Both the position numbers and the translations under genes were made by a program. A model generated the notes under the pieces. The model was not told where the DNA came from. It ran no database searches and was given only the letters and a program-made list of their open reading frames with translations. Shown piece by piece: positions 26,571-39,439 of a DNA stretch of 64,000 bases. Within the stretch, counting starts at the first letter, position 1; each line of letters opens with the position of its first letter. This stretch comes from Pterois miles (lineage: Eukaryota > Chordata > Actinopteri > Perciformes > Scorpaenidae): NCBI GenBank assembly GCA_947000775.1, contig CAMQGK010000299.1, positions 13,702,001 to 13,766,000 on the forward strand, read 5' to 3'.

Positions 26571-29471
26571 TTAGAGACTGGCTGTTTTGTGTACTAGCTC
26601 ACTAAACGTCATCGTATCAGCCACGTTCAGATGATCTGGCCGTCCAGAGGCGCTCAGACCCCGGGCCTCGTTGGAAGACTGTAATGTGTCAGTGGCACAG
26701 TGGTCCATGTCAGCATCCACCAAATTGGACTGCCTCTGACGGAAGCTAGTCCTGGTTGAAGAAGAGGTCGGGCTGGTGAGTGATGTTGGCCAGCTGCTTT
26801 GAAGCTTTGCAAGGAGTGTTTTCACATATAATCCATTTTAAATGAACCAAACTCAGTCCTCTTAAAGTGGACCAACAGATAAGGGACTCTGTTCTTTTTG
26901 CGTTCACATTGTCAGTTCATTTAAGAGGGAACTGAGTTCTGTTTCTGGTTCATTTCAGCTCTAATGGGGCTTCAGTCCTCTTTCTGTTCTCACTGTAGTT
27001 TCTCTGGAGCTGAGACACATTGTTTTTTTTAACTTGGATGCGACACATGCCGTGCGGTCCTAATGAAATAAATTCATAAAGCCTGTAAACATCTGAGTGG
27101 TGTACATGGAAAATGCTCCCCTCTGTGTAATCAATACAATTATTACTGTGTTTTGTCATAAATTATTACGATCATAACTAGTATTTGAGGACGGGACTGA
27201 TACAGACAGAAACTCTCTGTCCTCAAGCAGTGGTTGTGAAATGTACACGCATAGTGTCTCTGTTTTATATGTAAATGTGTAAGATCTTCAACCAACTATT
27301 TATTCAAGTTTCTCATCAAAATCCAAACACATTTTCTTTTGTTCCCGGGAGGATGGGACGCCATTACTCTCAAGCCTCGATGGTACATACTGTAGAAAAA
27401 TGAGTACTGTCGCGTCTTCAAACGCATCGACTTGTTATCAAAGTATCAGTTCTTGTGACCTCCCCAAAGCGAACCTGGAGTGCATCGTGTTCACAATGCA
27501 CAGATTAAGCGAACTGGAGCGCAGTCTGAAAGCAAACCATACTCAGGCCACCTCCTGAGGAGGTCTGACTTTGGTTTGTTTCAGAGGGGTCTGGGTTTTC
27601 TTTTGGAGTCCATTTGGAGGAATGAAAGGGACCCAGTAAGGCTGTGTCCATCACTACCAACAGGTGAAACTGCTGGTCTAGTGAACTGTGAACTGGAGGC
27701 TGAGCTTGACTGAGAAACTGTCCTCAGAAAGGTGGTCAAAACACTATAGGTGTCCTGCCAGGAGGCTAATAAGTCATCATCTGCCTCCTCCTCCTCCTCT
27801 TCAGATTCACTGGACAGTACATATATCAACTGTGGGAAGATGTGGGACGGCGACGGTAACTCCCGGGAAGTCATCCTGAGGCTTTGCAGCTCTGGATGGA
27901 CACCCGCAGTCTATGATCTCCCCAATGTGTGTTTCTCTGAAAAAGTGTTTCATCTTGTTATTGCTCTTCAGGATGTCTCGGCTTTGTGTTTGCTTGCTTG
28001 CTTCCTCATGGGCGGATTCATTTAATCCTCTTTGTACATGCACATGTCTTTCACAGGCTCAGACATGTGCTTGTTGTGATACTGTGCAGTGAGTACTTAC
28101 AAAAAAGGAGATGCAAAAAGTAGCTGAGTTCCAAAGGATATCAAACTACGACGGGGTACTAGGGCCATCGTGAGGGGAAAAAAATCTGAGATTACGAAAA
28201 TAAAGTCATAGTATTTGCAGCAATAGCAGCTTCTTGTCTTTTCAAGGTCCTGATACTTATGATAATGTGGCGCTGATGTGCCAAAACATGAAATATTTGG
28301 TTATTTGTGAAATCTAAGTATAACTTCACAAGATGCTCCATATCCCTCATTTTCACACAAGTGGCACGCTGCTCTATTCCCCCTCTAAAAGAACACGTAA
28401 AATTAATACTTTATAATATGACTTTATTCTCATAAACCTATGACTTTATTCTTGTAATATATCTGCGATTTTAGTCTCATGATATTATGACTGTCTCGTA
28501 AACTTGAGACTTTATTCTCAATGATTTTTTTCTCATAAACTTATGACTTTATTCTCGTAATATTACAACTTTTATTTCTTGTAAACTTACGAGTTTGTTC
28601 TCATAATATTACAATTTTCTTTTTGTAAACTTATTACTTTATTCTCGTAATATTACAACTTTTATTTCTTGTAAACTTACGACTTTGTTCTCATAATATT
28701 ACGATTTTTTTTTCTTGTAAATGTATTACTTTATTCTCATAATATTATGACTTTATTCTCAAAATCTCAGATTTATTTTTTTTTCCTCAATGTGGCCTTA
28801 ATTCTCTGTATCAAACATATTGGCGTGCAATAAAAACAGTTGACATTTAATGAAATAACCTAGGTGCAAAAAATAAATAGTGATAAAGTTGGCCAGCTGT
28901 GTGCTGCTACACAACCTGCAGGGTGAAATGTATCTGTAGAAAGCTCACATGTGGATGCCATAAGGAATCTTTGAAGTCACTGCCAGGTCTGCAGTCATGC
29001 TCTGGGTTCTGCTGGAGATAGCTTGAAGGCAGGACACCGAGCCTTTATTGCCTGGACTACCAGGCTCAGACGAAGCACTTTTCCCAGAGCTGCAGGGAGA
29101 CGACGGCAGGTGGCAAGCAGGGAGGTTTTGGAGTGTAAATCTGTATTACTTCAAAGGGGCATTAGATGCTGCCATACTGAAACTGTGGTAAAATACTGAG
29201 TGTCTTCCACTCCTTTGTACATATGGTATAAGTTGTTGTGGTGTTTAAGTCGTCACCTTTGAGGCCTTCCATACAGGTGACATAGTCTGTGTCTAAAAAG
29301 CCTGCATGCCAGGAATCTGACAGGCTGAAAAGAAGCTGCAAGACTGGATAGCAAGGAGCCAGGAAGAAGGCTTTCTGTAGCCGATGGTCCAATTCTAGTC
29401 GTTTCCTCATATATATTCTGCACTGCTGAGGTTGTCAGTGCCCTGTCGCTTCCAGATTTGAGGCACAAACG
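26571..29471 (-). CDS. Unrecognised minus-strand gene, exon-like segments
   Basis: Four exon-like open segments lie on the minus strand. (a) 29257-29471 after TGTTTCAG, starting RLCLKSGSDRALTTSAVQNI, donor AAAG|GTGACG. (b) 28949-29089 after CCCTGCAG, SSGKSASSEPGSPGNKGSVS on, donor ACAT|GTGAGC. (c) 27,581-27,829 after TTCCCACAG, LIYVLSSESEEEEEEADDDL on. (d) about 26,571-26,810, ending MTFSELVHKTASL and a stop. Segments a and b join in phase; b to c and c to d do not join with the best donors, so exons are missing or the model is wrong. Composition (acidic run, Ser-rich, basic patches) is protein-like. I do not recognise the family; it is not Beclin-1. Could also be a decayed gene. Confidence 0.35.
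26826..27580. repeat. Repeat-like AT/CT-mixed stretch
   Basis: Contains AACCAAACTCAGTCCTCTTA at the left and TTTGGTTTGTTTCAGAGGGG at the right, loosely inverted. It may be a degenerate DNA transposon lying between exon-like segments. Weak evidence. Confidence 0.3.
28157..28808 (+). mobile_element. Inverted-repeat element with AT-rich tandem core
   Basis: The left end CTAGGGCCATCGTGAGGGGA and right end TCCTCAATGTGGCCTTAATT are inverted repeats, each followed by AATCTGAGATT-type sequence. The core holds about a dozen imperfect copies of a CTTATGACTTTATTCTCGTA-like unit (28,385-28,770). The reverse complement occurs at 36,360-36,912. Confidence 0.7.
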
Positions 29472-32400
29472 CTGAAACAGAGAGTAGTTTACAGTGTCTG
29501 AGACATAATTACAACATAACAGATGGCAGCTGGCTCGTGTGGAAGAACATTTGCAGACTCAGGTGTGAAATAATCCTGGTGAAAGCAAGACTGCAGGAAG
29601 GTGTAACACCTGTATCCACTGTCAGGTGTAGGTCTGTACTGTCTGTGTGCCAGGGTAATATTGCAACCTGATACTTGCGGTTATCCACAAGTTGAAGAAA
29701 CATTTTCCCCCACTTTACATTTATCATAACAATAGTATTCAACATTAGAAACTGACAGGGAAAAAAATCATTTACAATAGTTAATTGTGGAGATTGTCAT
29801 CATTTGTCAATAAAAAAAATCCCATTAAGATTTATTTCAACATTATGGTGCCTTCAAATGATGTCCAGATTTTGTGGAAAAAGTTGAAAATTTCAGAAAG
29901 CTCCAAGTTTACGAGTTGTGACGTTTGTTGATGTTATCAGAAATGGCGGAGGCCATGGAAATTCATTTTTTGGTGCATATTAAGTTAAAACTGTATATTG
30001 TAATTTTAGCAGAATATTGTTTTTCTTTGCAATATTATATGTCTGAGGAAAATGCTAATATTTCCAATGGCTTCGTCTTTTTTCTGTCATGCATATTCAT
30101 TTTCTGCATTATGTTACCCACTTGCTAGCTTGCTAAATTGTTAGCCTCTGTGGCTTCTAGATGCCATATCCATGGAGATCTGCATCCTGTGCACATCTGG
30201 TCTAAAGTGATGCTCACCCGTAAAGATTCTGTTGCTAGGGCAACAGCTTTGGTCCAAGTTTACTTCCTGTCAGAAAATACGAAGGGGCCCATGTAGATGC
30301 TTCGTCCTAAATCACATACTAAGCACTACATACTCCATGTGCGTTCAACATACTTTTGTGTGTTCCCTTGGTTGACTTGGCAAATGAGCTCCTCGGGAAT
30401 GTGTCTGTCCCAACTTTAGCTATGCTAACTGTTGCTTATGTTTCATTTAAGACGTGTCAGAACATGAAAAAGCATAATTTCTGCAGAGCATGCATGATGC
30501 CAGCATGTCTTTCTTCCTGGGGGCATCAAGTAGAGACTTTTATACATATTTTGTTGAAAATGAACACAGCCCCTCCAAAACACTGATATTTAGACCACAT
30601 GAAACTGATAAAAGCACAAACTCTGTGATCTTTCAGTCTGACATTATCATAACATCTGAGATTGGTTTGACATCACACATCTAACTGTGCCAGAGGAGCC
30701 AGACCTCCAGTAGATTAGCAGAAGATCCAGGGCCAGGCTTCATTGAGTCACTCTCTGGCTCCCTATGACTCTGTAGGTCTTCCCGCAATCCTGTGTGAGG
30801 CCCCATTAATCTCACCTCCCCTTGCAGTCTGCACACTCACCTTTACTGATTTCATTCTGTATAGTCAAGCAGAGGGAACGTAAATGGGAAGGTAGAGGTA
30901 GAAGTAGCTCTGGCAGGATTTGATTCAATGCTAGCAGAAGCATTTCCAGAGGGGTGGAGGGACTCAACCACTTGGCTATCTGTGACCACCTCGTCCATCA
31001 CACTCACTGACACACACACTGTCAGGAACCCTGCACCAAAGCCAGTTTCCAGGGGCCTCCCTCAGGTATTTCTCATTACCGTCTCCAAAGAAGGAAGCTT
31101 TTAAACTACAAATATGTCCTGTGGTGGGTTTTTTTGTATTTGCTAACTGAAGGATATATTTAGCTATACATCACTTACTTACAGTAGCTGCGATGTTGGC
31201 ATGTCTTAATCCTGGCAAGTGTCAAACGTGGTGCCAAAGGATTAACTTCTTTCTTAAAGACTGGTTGATAGAGTTAACACAGCACAGCACACTATAATAA
31301 AAGAACATCTTCCTCCAAAGTGAGCACTCCTCACGGAGCCGTGAGGAGGTGCAGAAGTCTAGTTTTCTCTCAGAACACTTGAATTACAACATGCTGAAAG
31401 GTTATTGAGGATTTTTTGCCCAATGATGCCAAAAATATTCTGCCTCCTGCAGGTTTAAATTGATGCTTTATAGATTTAGCCATTTAACTTGTGTGCCACA
31501 CTGTGTATAGTTGATGTAACCCTTTGCAACATCCCTGATTGTAATTCTGGCTGATAGGCTTTTAATGTTATTGACTGACTGAGGAAGAGGTCAGATAATG
31601 TCTGACACTCGCCGGCTTATTCTCCATCTATCATTTCAAAATGCCAGATGCAATGATCTGCAGGGGAGATGAATGGAAGTTTGATTGGCATCGACCCTGT
31701 TTCTCTTGAATAATTATGAATGATTTAGGTATTAGTGCCTTATTTCCTCATACATAATTCATTGGGTCCGCCTTCCACCCCCCACTGTGTGCTCGCTCCT
31801 GTGCTCCGGCTGCTCTCGTGGGTATTTCAGCTGCGTCAAGCTGCTCAGAGAAAAAACGATTAATACCGGAAATACCGCAGTGATCATCACAAAAACGTAA
31901 AAAACGAGAATACACTTATCTGCGTTGTTCATTTGTGTTTTTAAGTTGTTGTTGTTGTTGTTTTTTAAAGTTCAGTCCAGTATTTTAAAAATCATGTTCA
32001 GATTTTTCATTATAATTCTGCAAACATCTTCTACAGTATAAAAATAATATAAAAATAATGATTTAGTTATTAATTAACATAATAATTATACAACAAATAA
32101 CTAGGTCTGTTAAACAATTGGAATAAATAAGAACGAACAATATATTTAATATAATTATATTATATACTTTTAACCCTATGATTTTATGTATATAATATTG
32201 TGCTAACATAATCTAATTAATTATCTAAATCTGCTGAAAAACTAGGATTGCTGATGGTGAGTAATATCTCATTTTTTGTTTATAGGCTATATTTTTCAAA
32301 ATCTTTTAAGAGATTCTTTTATAAATTAATTAAATGATCTACAAACACGTTTAAATACTTTCCCCTTCACAACTACAAAAAGTGACTGTACATCTATTGT

Positions 32401-32559
32401 TAGCAGTTCAGATGTAAGATATGTTCATTTTACACCGCACGCTTTACACCCGGAAGTGTAATTGTTGTCTTTTAATTTGAAAGCCCCTACCGGAAGTGTG
32501 ATACTTGATAGTGATGCTTGACACAGCGATAGGCAGGTCAGCGCTCCATGTTGCGGCGC
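29472..32559. other. Intergenic stretch, no gene seen
   Basis: No exon-like segment with splice context. It holds a repeat at 31,335-31,455 (second copy of 2245-2415), an ACTACATACT-type motif near 30,320 resembling one near 49,745, and a very AT-rich block at 31,960-32,350. Confidence 0.5.
31335..31455 (+). repeat. Dispersed repeat, copy 2 of 2
   Basis: GAGGAGGTGCAGAAGTCTAG through TTGCCCAATGATGCCAAAAA; same orientation as the copy in the wnk4 intron. Confidence 0.7.
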
Positions 32560-32928
32560 TGCGTGGCACTGGGCACCGACTGGCCCCACACACATGACTG
32601 TGGTTGTGAATGGCCCCGACACTTGGCACGTTTGGCGGCCGAGAAGTAGCTGTGAGTCCGGGCGCTGCTACCTGCTGCAGACCGCGCTTTGCGCCGCCCA
32701 TGGGTGTCGCTATTACCGTGGACCGTCTCCTGCGTTCGGACTGAATGTAGCCGCTTTGATCGGGTGCTGTAGTTATTTCCAGAGTCGCTCGCTCAGGCTA
32801 TTTGGGACCGACTGGAAACGTGCAGACTGTGTCGGGTGATCTGGGTTGAGTCGCACGGAGCGCTGCAGCAGACTCGGTACCGGAGCCGCAGCAGCAGCAG
32901 CAGCAGCAGAGGAGGAGGCACGAATGTG
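32560..32928 (+). promoter_or_regulatory. CpG-rich block, candidate promoter and 5' UTR
   Basis: Frequent CG dinucleotides and high GC stand out against AT-rich surroundings. It runs into a (CAG)7 tract (32,889-32,909) and a candidate start codon, as expected of a CpG-island promoter with 5' UTR. Confidence 0.55.
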
Positions 32929-32974
32929 ATGCCAAAAACTGCCCAGAAAAACAAAAGATTCAAGCCTAGGAAAG
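32929..32974 (+). CDS. Candidate first coding exon, unrecognised gene
   Basis: ATG at 32929 opens MPKTAQKNKRFKPRK, a strongly basic N-terminus, and ends at AAAG|GTAATC in phase 1. An overlapping ATGTGA (32,924-32,929) forms a start-stop upstream ORF. I do not recognise the protein; the short basic start is reminiscent of nuclear factors, which is only a hint. The exon at 56,913 is phase-compatible. Confidence 0.4.
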
Positions 32975-33049
32975 GTAATCTGTCCTTCTTATGTACAGCA
33001 ACTTCTGCTCTTTCTCAGCTTGCATTTTAAACTTTATTTTACATTAAAT

Positions 33050-33074
33050 CCGGTGTGTGTGTGTGTGTGCGTGT
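33050..33074 (+). repeat. (GT)n microsatellite
   Basis: About 12 GT/GC units just downstream of the candidate first exon. Confidence 0.85.
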
Positions 33075-34424
33075 GCACTGTAGGTGTCAGGCTCCTGCAG
33101 CAGCCAATCTATAACCTATAATGCCTGTTCTGTTACCACTGCTCATAGGCAAAACCCAGCCAGCCAGCTAAGCCAATCAACACCCCCAGTAGTGTTTAAT
33201 GAAAGAGACTTAGCTGGCCCTGTGTACACAATAACAAGCTTTTTTTGTGTGTGCCAGCACACAGCAACATGTGCAATGACTTTAATATCGTGCAACACAT
33301 TGTTGTTTTTTCTCTATAGTCAATGATATACATCCTTTAAAGATCAGGGAGAACAGAGGCCTTGCTGTGTCTAACAGGGTGAAGGGATACCAACCTTCTG
33401 AGACCCACAACAGACCAGTTTTTGTCTTTTTTAGGGGGGTACAGTGGGTCTTTAGGGGGACGTAGCAGGTAAACAGTAGATGTCTCATAGAAGCCCATGT
33501 GAAAGCCTGGAGTCTGAAGTTAATTTCAGTTGCAGCTCATAGGGCTGTAAGACTCTGGCAATACGATACATATCATGATACAGGGGGTACAGTTTACTTT
33601 TTTATGAACAGTGGGATCTCCATTTGTATCTGTCACAGAGAAATCCAACATCATAACACTGCGGAGTGTTGGCACACACACTGAGAGGGCGCATCTCTTT
33701 TGCAAATGAAATTAAAATTGGCTGTGTTAATCTTTGCATGTTAACTATTAATGAAAAAATCAAGTGTTTTTGAGAATTAATATGTAAGGGGTTAGAACAT
33801 TATGATAGAAGTATGTTACGGTCATCCTCATGCTGTATTATGTCGCTTAAGTTTTTGCAGCAGTTTTTGGGTTGATACCATTTGTTACACAGATTTGGTG
33901 CTAAATTTAATCATTTTTTTACCACTTGAATCGATAAAAAATGATCAATAATCCCTCCAAAATACCAAATTAAGACACCAAGACCTCGAGGAGCACCATA
34001 GAAAACGTCATGCTATGATGTGGTATCAAAAAATTTTGACTTTTGGAGATTTCTGGAAGAACTGGTGATTGGATGGCGAGCACTTCTGTTGTATAAATTG
34101 CTCAGAAACCCCCTTATTGTAGGTCTACGTAGGAAAGCCATCCATCCTCTGAATGCTCTACGTCTCTAGTTTGTGGTTTTTCTTGAGGCTGTGATTATCA
34201 TAGAGGTCACCACAGGTCATTTTATACAGCGATGTCAAGTTTAAAAAAAAAAAAATGGTCTCAATACAGTGAAATGAATACTATGGGGACTAACATCATC
34301 AAACAAGAATGCAATTGGGCTTAGTGAGTCCACAAGAGTCTCAGCTTTACAGTGATACCCAATTTATGTAATTCAAGAGTGTTTATGGACCCCAGTATGC
34401 AGAAATAGTCAAATACACCATTTT
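33075..34424. other. Stretch without recognised gene
   Basis: Between the candidate exon and the 34.4-kb repeat only ordinary AT-rich sequence is seen, with a poly(A) run near 34,241 and a repeat-like GATACATATCATGATACAGG segment near 33,560. Confidence 0.45.
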
Positions 34425-34800
34425 AGAATAGGCAAAATATCACAGTTATACTGCATGCAAATATCTGCATGGTTTTTGCCCCGAACTGCATGTGATTATC
34501 ATTAAAAAGGCATGTGAAGGGGAGACTCGTGGGTACCCATAGAACCCATTTACATTCACATATCTGGAGGTCAGAGGTCAAGGGAACCCTTTAAAAATGG
34601 CCATGCCAGTTTTTCCTCGCCCAAATTTCTCACAAATTCGGAGCCTTATTTAGCCTCCTTCCCGCTATATGACTTGGCTGGTACCAATGGGTTCCTCAGG
34701 TTTTCTAGTTTTATATGATATCTGTAGTTTCACTCTAGCCCTGAGCCTGTTACAGCCTCTGAAAGACAATAAGGTCGAGGGTCTCAGGTGGTTATGGTTA
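34425..34800 (+). mobile_element. Partial copy of the TAGGGCTGTCA-ended hAT-like family
   Basis: Shares GGGGAGACTCGTGGGTACCC, GAGGTCAGAGGTCAA, TTTTTCCTCGCC and CAGGTTTTCTAGTTTT with the copies at 46,935-47,562 and 50,227-50,767. Termini are not identifiable. Confidence 0.65.
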
Positions 34801-35633
34801 TCGTGTATTGTACACCTTGTATGGTGGATATGCTGTAGGGGATACTTATTCTCTATGTGTAACCTATATTCTTACAGTCTCAAGGTATATAAGGGGGGTT
34901 GCCCACCCAGACAACAAGCTGTCCATAAAGTGTAGAGGTTTCTATGGAAGAAGCTGTTCGTACTTGTTCAATGGCTTCAGGCCAGCACCTACCTCACTGC
35001 ACAGCCTATTATCTGACATCTGGTCCTTCTCGACAGGGTCTTATGTGGTAATAGTATGTTTCAACAAAGGCTGTTAATCTGTGTAATGCCTGTTGTTTGG
35101 AAGGGGAAAATGCTTATTTCCCTATGATCAGCACTCAACGTGTTTCTTAACAATGTTACGAAGCGCTTTACAGAAGAAAATAAAACCAGATAAAATGAGA
35201 GGCCAAAGGACATGAGCACAGAGGAAGTAAAGACGATAAAATTAATCAGATCAGATAAATGGGAATAAAAATAAACTGTCAAGTCTAGAGCATGGATGTG
35301 TAAAGAGAACTGGATACAGCATTGAAGGTGGCGCCCCGTTCATTGCTATGAGAGTTGCTAAGAGGTGCATGAAGCCAAAATGGCTCAACTTCCCAGATCA
35401 TCCGATCTTTCGCATTCATTGGGCACATGGAACAGGCACAGTTGCGTACGCTCGGTCACGTGGCTCGGCCACAGGGTCAAAGCCGCCACGCTGTCGTCAC
35501 GGCTCGCTAACTCCGCCTCCCAGCCCTCACATGAGCGAAGGAAGGAAATAACTCTGGATTCAGCTATTAGAGCATTTTACAACTTTTAGGACCTAATGAT
35601 TTAAATAAGGGCTGTTTGAGTACTTATTCTGGG

Positions 35634-35751
<118 letters not shown>

Positions 35752-36359
35752 TGAGTTACAGATGTCCTATTCTCAATGTAAGTCTGTGCTCTTCCTTCCT
35801 GGGGGCTTGGTCTAGACATTTTTGTCAAATGTCAAAGTATATGCCGCAGTCATTGCATTGAAAATACCTGGTTGGAATACGAACAATATACCAAATCAAC
35901 AGTATGGACTGAATATAAAATACCACAAGAAGCTAAAATGAAATAATAATCCTGATTATTTTTTATCAATATTGAGATGCTGATTATTTATCATGATAAT
36001 TCATAGATTTTAGAGTCAACATATTTTTATTGCACTTTCACATTAAAATAACCAGAGCATTCCTTTCACTTCCATGTTGTGCTACGTTCCTGCTAATGTG
36101 AAAATTAGGGCTGCACCATGTGGTAAAAACTGACATTACTATATTTTATTTTTCTGCGATTTCTATTGTGATATGAAAAAATACAGGAATATTCAACCTA
36201 CCCTTTTGTCAGCTACACTTTATAGTTAAATGCATCAGTCTGGTGAACTTCCAGTGAAAAATTAGCAACATTAACAGACTAGATAAACAATTTTATGCTT
36301 TCAGTTTAATCATAAACATATTGGTTTTATAGATTAAAGGTGAAAGTGAAACTGTTATC

Positions 36360-36912
36360 ACAGGCGATCACAAGAAAAAAGTTGTAATATTATGACAAAG
36401 TCATAAGTTTAAGAGAGAAAAGTCGTAATATTACGGGAATAAAATCATAAGTTTAAGAGAAAAAGGTTTGTTATAGTTTGAGAATAGAGTCATAATATTA
36501 TAAAGTATTAATGTTACGTGTTATTTTAGAGGGGAAATAGACCAGCGTGCCGCTTGTGTGAAAATGAGGAACATGGAGCATCTTGTGAAGTTATACTTTA
36601 GGTTTCACAAATAATGAAATACTTCATCTTTTGGCACATCAGCACCACATTATCATAACATCAGCACCTTGAAAAGATTGTGCATTATGAGGAAACAACC
36701 ACACAGACCTGGAGGAAACTGCCTTTTTTGTGGAGGAGGAAATAACTTTTTTTCTCGTAAAGTTCTGACTTTATTCTTGTAATATTCCACCTTTTTTTCC
36801 TCGAAACAGTATGAATTTATTCTCATTAAATCACGTCTTTTTTTCTCATAATACTATGACTTTGTTCTCAAAATCTTTTCCTTTTGTCCCTCAATGTGGC
36901 CCTAATACTCTG
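36360..36912 (-). mobile_element. Inverted copy of the 28.2-kb inverted-repeat element
   Basis: Matches 28,157-28,808 in reverse complement, including AGCATCTTGTGAAGTTATAC, GTGCCGCTTGTGTGAAAATGA and the terminal CCTCAATGTGGCCCTAATAC. The far end seems truncated. Confidence 0.7.
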
Positions 36913-38099
36913 TGGTAAGGTTAGAGTCCCTACTTGTAATCTCAGTTTTAGGTTTAAGTCTGCTTTGAATGCGGGAATGCTACGAGATGTGAAAACCTTG
37001 GAAGTTGTTTCAGGATTAAACATGGTGCAGATTTGTAGGATGGCAAAACTGTCACAGAAAAAAAATGTTGTTTTTAGGGCACAGTTTACACACACAAGCT
37101 ATGCCTTTATGGCACCCAGAGAACTGCTGTTGTAAGGCATTTATCAGGAAAACAGGTCTGCAGACTGGTAAGATTTGGGCTCCAGACAGCACTCATGTTT
37201 TTTTCATATGTGGCTGAGGAGATGACTGCTGTCTCGCCGTACGTTTTTAAAATTCAAGTTCTTGGTTGTCAGCTCGGCTCGGCACAGATAAAAGACAGTC
37301 GTCCTCAAAGCGATCTCTCATCACATCAATAACACCAGCTAGTTCTGCTTCTCTCGTACTCCTGACACACATCTGTGAGTTCACGCTGAGGAGGTTTTCC
37401 ATTATGATTGTGTTGATGATGTATGTTTGTCTTTTTTTAGTCGACCAGCCCTAAACTTTTTGTCTTTGGGTGCTTATCGCTCTGTGTGACAAGGCCTTGT
37501 TTTCCACAGTCCGAGCCAACACAGTCCCTCCCGTCACGCTCACTGACAGGCCAAAGGTCAAAACTAAAAGATTCTGCTGCAGCGAATGGGCAAAGGATTT
37601 TCTCTGCAACTTAGGTTGACAGATAACAGCCTCCAGTTTCACGCTGTACTTTAGAAATGCACAGTATGAATAAATCATGCCTCAAATCTTTGAATCAAAA
37701 CTGATACTAAATGCTGGCGCTCCAAACTCACCGTGCCTGTATTGCACCAGATAAAATGTCATTTACTGTTGAGAGCAAAATCTCTATTACGGAGGCCTAA
37801 TTGAGTGAAATGCCAGTAAAAACAGCTTTGTGTGATATTTTACATTTAGGCCATGTTGTTGATTTGATATATTGTTCTTATTCCAGTGGGTATCTGCTCT
37901 AGAAACATCAAGGTATTCTCAATGCATTGAAGTTTGACAAAAATGTCTAGACTTACAATTTTATTTTTCTTCCTATTTATCTGATCTTATTCATTTTATC
38001 GTCTTTACTTCCTCTGTGCTCATGACCTTTGGCTTTACTTTCATTTTATCGACTTTTTTGGTTTATTTTCTTTTGGGAAACATTTGTAATTATTATAAT

Positions 38100-39439
38100 A
38101 ATTATTATTGACATAAAGCATTTTAAGCGATTAACGCAATTGGTTAAAGAGTTAAAAGAAATATTAATGATTAATTAAAAAGCTGAGAAAAGCACAGAGA
38201 AGCGCAGAGAAGCGGCTTGTCACCTTAAGAGAGAGCCAGCGCAGATACAGGAAGTTGGCTCGAGACTTCCAGCTGAGGAGTTGTAGCTTGTAGCCTCGTA
38301 GCATTTAATCACCGACAAATAAACTGTACACACACTGTCTGCTACAGCTACGTTCACAGCTATGACTTTTGCTGGGAAAGTGGCTGCATGTCTGTGACAC
38401 TACATGCAGCACCGTGGCTGCTGACGCTCCCAGACAGAGAACTGGGGACAGTGAACGCAGCACCGTGGCTGCTAACGCTCCCAGACGGAGAACTGGGGAC
38501 ATGAACGCAGCACCGTGGCTGCTAACGCTCCCAGACGGAGAACTGGGGACAGTGAACGCAGCACCGTGGCTGCTAACGCTCCCAGACGGAGAACTGGGGA
38601 CAGTGAACGCAGCACCGTGGCTGCTAACGCTCCAAGACGGAGAACTGGGGACAGTGAACGCAGCACCGTGGCTGCTAACGCTCCCAGACGGAGAACTGGG
38701 GACATGAACGCAGCACCGTGGCTGCTAACGCTCCCAGACGGAGAACTGGGGACAGTGAACGCAGCACCGTGGCTGCTAACGCTCCCAGACGGAGAACTGG
38801 GGACAGTGAACGCAGCACCGTGGCTGCTAACGCTCCCAGACGGAGAACTGGGGACAGTGAACGCAGCACCGTGGCTGCTAACGCTCCAAGACGGAGAACT
38901 GGGGACAGTGAACGCAGCACCGTGGCTGCTAACGCTCCCAGACGGAGAACTGGGGACAGTGAACGCAGCACCGTGGCTGCCAACGCTCCCAGACGGAGAA
39001 CTGGGGACAGTGAACGCAGCACCGTGGCTGCCAACGCTCCCAGACGGAGAACTGGGGACAGTGAACGCAGCACAGTGGCTGCCAACGCTCCCAGACGGAG
39101 AACTGGGGACAGTGAACGCAGCACCGTGGCTGCCAACGCTCCCAGACGGAGAACTGGGGACAGTGAACGCAGCACCGTGGCTGCCAACGCTCCCAGACGG
39201 AGAACTGGGGACAGTGAACGCAGCACCGTGGCTGCCAACGCTCCCAGACGGAGAACTGGGGACAGTGAACGCAGCACCGTGGCTGCCAACGCTCCCAGAC
39301 GGAGAACTGGGGACAGTGAATGCAGCACTGTGGCTGCTACAGTAACTCTCCTGATGTGAGCTGTTGACTCAGTTTGTTGTGCTCATATACTGCAGCTGGC
39401 GCACCGCTGCATGTGAGGCACTAATCTTGTCGGTTAATG

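Noticed and set aside
26571..29471. BECN1 on the minus strand next to cntd1
   Set aside because: None of the exon-like segments shows Beclin BH3, coiled-coil or ECD sequence.
38515..39345. 276-codon repeat ORF as a real gene
   Set aside because: Several frames on both strands are open because the 51-bp unit lacks stops. There is no promoter, splice context or family match, and it lies within a transposon-like repeat.
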